Shown piece by piece: positions 10,922 through 12,999 of a DNA stretch of 12,999 nucleotides (positions within the stretch are counted from its first letter, which is position 1; each line of letters starts with the position of its first letter). The notes below the pieces were generated by a model. It did not search any database and was not told where the DNA came from. It saw only the letters and a list, made by a program, of their open reading frames with translations. The DNA lies in the NCBI GenBank assembly GCA_001414345.1, contig LLCB01000676.1:1-12999 (forward strand), written 5' to 3'. The DNA comes from Hymenoscyphus infarciens. Taxonomy: Eukaryota > Ascomycota > Leotiomycetes > Helotiales > Helotiaceae. Position numbers and translations under genes: made by a program.

Positions 10922-11450
10922 TTTTAAAAACCTATAATTACCTTATTTACCTATCTAGCTATACCTTACTTCGTCCCTAGAATATAAATATAACACGTTC
11001 TTATATTAAGACTTAAAATTAAAAGCTAATAGTTATATAAAAGAAGAACTATATTCGACTATTTAAGAACTCTATAGCTATATTTAAGAGTCTTTCTTAC
11101 TCTAGCTCTTATACTTACCTTCCTATATTATTAAAATAACGATAGCTATAGTTGTTTTAAAGCGCTTATTAGAATAGCTTTTATAGTCTAAGAACTATAT
11201 ATAATTATATATAAGTACTTAATTATTTTATAGCTATATTTAATAATCTTCTAAGCTCTAAGTTCTATTAATAATCTCTTATATTATTAGATTAATAGTA
11301 GTTACTATTTTAGGTTATTTATTAAGAGAACTTCTATAATCTAAAGATTATACTAAGGAATAATTGTTTTTAAATACTTAAGAGGAATTATACTTAAAAG
11401 TTAAAAGTATTAGAGCTTATTTTTTAATATTTAAAGTCTTAGTCTTCTAC

Positions 11451-11558
11451 TCTAAGGTCCTATTCTACTCTATAGTCCTATTCTACTTTATAGCCCTATT
11501 CTACTCTATAGCCTTATTCTACTCTATAGCTCTATTCTACTTTATAGTCCTATTATAA
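11451..11558 (+). repeat. 18-bp tandem repeat, about six units
   Basis: The unit is TCTATAGTCCTATTCTAC. Units begin at 11451, 11469, 11487, 11505, 11523 and 11541; the first and last are partly diverged. Units two to five differ only by C/T changes, at unit positions 2, 8, 9 and 10. The period is a multiple of three, and in the frame YSPILL two of the recurrent variable sites are synonymous third positions. Before RIP the unit could have read HSPIPL or similar. This is a minisatellite inside the relic coding frame at 10922-12070. Confidence 0.9.
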
Positions 11559-11580
11559 ATCCTATTACTATTCTCTTAGA

Positions 11581-11610
11581 AGATCCTCTTACTATTTTTA
11601 AAGAGGATCT
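11581..11610. repeat. 10-bp perfect inverted repeat, 10-bp loop
   Basis: AGATCCTCTT at 11581-11590 pairs exactly with AAGAGGATCT at 11601-11610. It has no T-tract or other terminator context. Because it falls inside the relic frame, where it reads EDPLTIFKEDL, it may be a coding coincidence. Confidence 0.6.
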
Positions 11611-11779
11611 CTTTACTATAATCTAAGAAGTAGATTACTAGACCTAGCTATAGTAGTAATAGCGTAGTACTATTATTCTAATTAGGCTAAAGCTATAAAT
11701 TAGTAGTAGAATTCTATTTAACTTTATTACTAATAAGTATAAATAACCTTTATATTCTTATAGCTCTTACTTTAAACTT

Positions 11780-11800
11780 AATAAAGTTATTAACTTTATT
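11780..11800. repeat. 21-bp palindrome with one-base centre
   Basis: AATAAAGTTA and its exact complement TAACTTTATT flank a single T. It is all A/T apart from one G/C pair per arm, so chance is a reasonable explanation. Confidence 0.55.
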
Positions 11801-12070
11801 ATAATAAAGACGAAGAAATATAAGATAAAGGTAGTAAGAGAATAAGTACCTAATTTATAGATCTTTATATACGTTTTAGATCTTGTTATAGTTATTCTCT
11901 TTATCTTTTCTAATAATATTATACTTTTATATATAATAAATAATTCGTTATTAGATTACTTTTAAGAGAAAATATCGAGTTTACTAGTATATTTTAATCT
12001 AGTAAAACCTATTTACTTAGAGATAACGCTTCTTAATATCTACTATAGCCTTTTTATACTCTTTAGTATT

Positions 12071-12391
12071 TAATCTATATTTTAATATAAATTCTAACTC
12101 CTTTTTTATAAGCTAATATATAATTAATAAGTATAAATCGATATTAGTTACACCTTACTTCTACTAGCTACTCTTTCTTATACCTCCTTTTTATATTATA
12201 AGCTGTTTTCGAACTATTATACTTTTATAAAGGTAGATAAAGGTATAAATTATCTAATAGTATAATTAAGAGATATAGAAAGTAAATATATAAGGTAGTA
12301 TAGGTAGTTATATTATATCTAGAGAGCTAAGCCTAGAGATACTAGTATAAGGTTTTCGCGCCCGTATACTCTTAGAGTATCTGGCTTAAGT
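12071..12391. other. Transition zone upstream of the TIR element
   Basis: No gene is visible. Towards 12350 the sequence becomes less mutated and includes a GC-rich cluster at 12356-12364 (TTCGCGCCCG within 12355-12364) and a near-palindrome at 12366-12380 with 7-bp arms ATACTCT and AGAGTAT. CpA/TpG survivors lie at about 12151, 12203 and 12381. It may be the end of the preceding repeat or unique flanking DNA. Confidence 0.4.
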
Positions 12392-12435
12392 ACTAGGGGG
12401 TGTTAGAACTCGTAGGCTAGTGATTTCCTACTAAA
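12392..12435 (+). repeat. Left terminal inverted repeat of the MITE-like element
   Basis: It begins ACTAGGGGGTGTTAGAACT and continues through GGCTAG to CCTACTAAA. It pairs with the right end at 12582-12629. The GGGGG run is the longest G run in the window. Confidence 0.6.
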
Positions 12436-12581
12436 TTATATACTAAGAATACTATAAAGAGTAATATTAAAAAAACAAACTAGGTAGGCCTAGAGATTAG
12501 AGTATATTTAAGAACACTATTACTTTAGAGTTCTAATAATAAGTTATAGTATTAAGGAAAGTAAGTTATAACTTATTAATT

Positions 12582-12629
12582 TTTAGTAGGCTTTTAGCAA
12601 CTAGCTTATAAGTTCGGATACCCCCTAGT
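12582..12629 (-). repeat. Right terminal inverted repeat of the MITE-like element
   Basis: Read on the minus strand from 12629 it begins ACTAGGGGGTATCCGAACT and continues through AAGCTAG to CCTACTAAA. It differs from the left end mainly by transitions and a four-base length difference in the inner part. Confidence 0.6.
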
Positions 12630-12649
12630 GAAGTCTAACCTAGGAATAT

Positions 12650-12999
12650 TAAACTATATAATTTTATACTAAAAGAATTTCTATTAAAGTCTAAGATATT
12701 CTTTTATAGCTAGACTTTAATAAATAACCCTCTATATTTAATTTAAGTTATAGATTACTAAGAGATGCTACTTCTTCTAATAGCGTTCTTACTTACTTAA
12801 GAGCCTATTTAGTATATATATAATTTAATTTAAAGATATAAGATTTATATACAAGTATAGGTTTTAAAGATGCTTATATATTTATCTTATTACTTTTAAT
12901 TAATATTTTATAATTACTATTTAGTTCTCTTATATATATTTAGTATATATCTTAGTATATCTATTATACTAATATTTAATATATCTATTATTAGTTTTA
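12650..12999. other. AT-rich degraded DNA at the window end
   Basis: No gene or element is recognised. Two ATG triplets (12765 and 12870) lead to frames of at most 11 codons. From about 12875 the sequence is almost entirely A/T with many TATATA runs. I compared it by eye with the start of the window and saw no terminal direct repeat. Confidence 0.6.

Larger units (their letters stand above)
10922..12070 (+). pseudogene. Unidentified relic coding frame with repeats and former poly-Q
   Basis: In the frame that starts at 10922 the plus strand stays unusually protein-like for about 1.1 kb. From 11456 to 12070 it has open runs of 56 codons (11456-11623), 32 (11747-11842), 34 (11861-11962) and 35 (11966-12070), and only about 12 stops in 205 codons. 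Six of those stops cluster at 11639-11662 in a CTA-TAG-TAG-TAA-TAG setting, which reads naturally as a former glutamine-rich run. The 18-bp tandem repeat lies in the same frame as YSPILL units whose C/T differences fall largely in third positions. Further down comes a basic stretch, IKTKKYKIKVVREQVP. I do not recognise the protein. It may be a transposon ORF or a captured low-complexity host gene. There is no ATG on either strand in this interval. Confidence 0.35.
12392..12629. mobile_element. Short TIR element (MITE-like), about 238 bp
   Basis: The two ends are imperfect inverted repeats. The first 29 bases (12392-12420) and the reverse complement of 12601-12629 match at 23 of 29 positions. 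They share ACTAGGGGGT, then GAACT, then GCTAG, and five of the six differences are transitions, as RIP would make. Similarity resumes at CCTACTAAA (12427-12435) against TTTAGTAGG (12582-12590), giving inverted ends of about 44-48 bp. The interior has no coding capacity. TA precedes the CTAGGGGG end at 12391-12392 and TG follows at 12629-12630, so a Tc1/mariner-style TA duplication is possible but not intact. The element keeps six CpA/TpG in 238 bp, about seven times the density of the rest, consistent with sequences below the RIP length threshold being partly spared. The exact boundaries could be off by a few bases. Confidence 0.6.

Noticed and set aside
11451..11558. CRISPR array
   Set aside because: The 18-bp units are directly adjacent with no spacers, in a eukaryotic-type RIP context.
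12401..12639. Solo LTR with TGTTAG...CTAAC ends and CTAGG flanks
   Set aside because: The last base after CTAAC is C rather than A, the flanking CTAGG is not adjacent on the left, and the inverted repeat ending at 12629 explains the segment better.
1..12999. AT-rich mitochondrial or plastid DNA
   Set aside because: Organelle AT-richness does not remove CpA/TpG so selectively, and no rRNA, tRNA or respiratory gene is readable.
1..12999. Long frames that are open if TAA/TAG are read as glutamine
   Set aside because: Because TpG is nearly absent, TGA is rare in all frames, so almost any frame looks open after that substitution. Such frames were kept only when a second copy or low stop density supported them.
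1..12999. Assignment to a centromere
   Set aside because: RIP-degraded repeats make up some fungal centromeres, but nothing in the sequence distinguishes that from other AT-rich isochores; chromatin data would be needed.
1..12999. A previously undescribed functional gene system
   Set aside because: There are no intact genes to form one. The notable signals are relics, a short TIR element and the mutation pattern itself.

Overview
This window looks like a transposon graveyard from the nuclear genome of a filamentous ascomycete, in AT-rich heterochromatin of the isochore, pericentromeric or subtelomeric kind. Roughly three quarters of it is A+T, and the depletion is strongly dinucleotide-specific. 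A by-eye census of all 12,999 bases found only about 20 CpA and 31 TpG, while TpA is everywhere. This is the footprint of repeat-induced point mutation (RIP), which turns CpA into TpA on either strand. Only 6 ATG triplets were found on each strand, and the longest ATG-initiated frame seen is 22 codons (7655-7723, minus). I see no intact protein gene, rRNA, tRNA or CRISPR array.

Layout: 1-1850 is almost fully saturated (one CpA/TpG in the first 1,680 bases) and has no recognisable content. 1880-2085 is a less mutated island with several CpG and a TATA-like stretch, possibly an LTR or promoter remnant. 2086-7640 is more saturated debris. Two diverged relics of one repeat-family ORF, both on the plus strand, lie at 7904-8032 and 10281-10445. 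The second is preceded by a coiled-coil-like frame from 9964. Between them are a 14-bp inverted repeat (8801-8864) and a 19-bp tandem duplication (8313-8350). 10922-12070 carries another plus-strand relic frame with an 18-bp tandem repeat (about six units) and a former polyglutamine-like run. 12392-12629 is a 238-bp element with imperfect terminal inverted repeats, the least RIP-affected stretch and probably a MITE. 12650-12999 returns to featureless AT-rich DNA.

Nothing here works as a gene system now. The parts are successive repeat insertions silenced by mutation. The points worth a second look are the two-copy ORF relic, the short TIR element that partly escaped, the relic frame around the 18-bp repeat, and the strong sequence-context bias of the few surviving CpA/TpG sites (33 of 51 are ACA/TGT). 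Family names are deliberately tentative, because the mutation load prevents firm assignment without alignment-based reconstruction.
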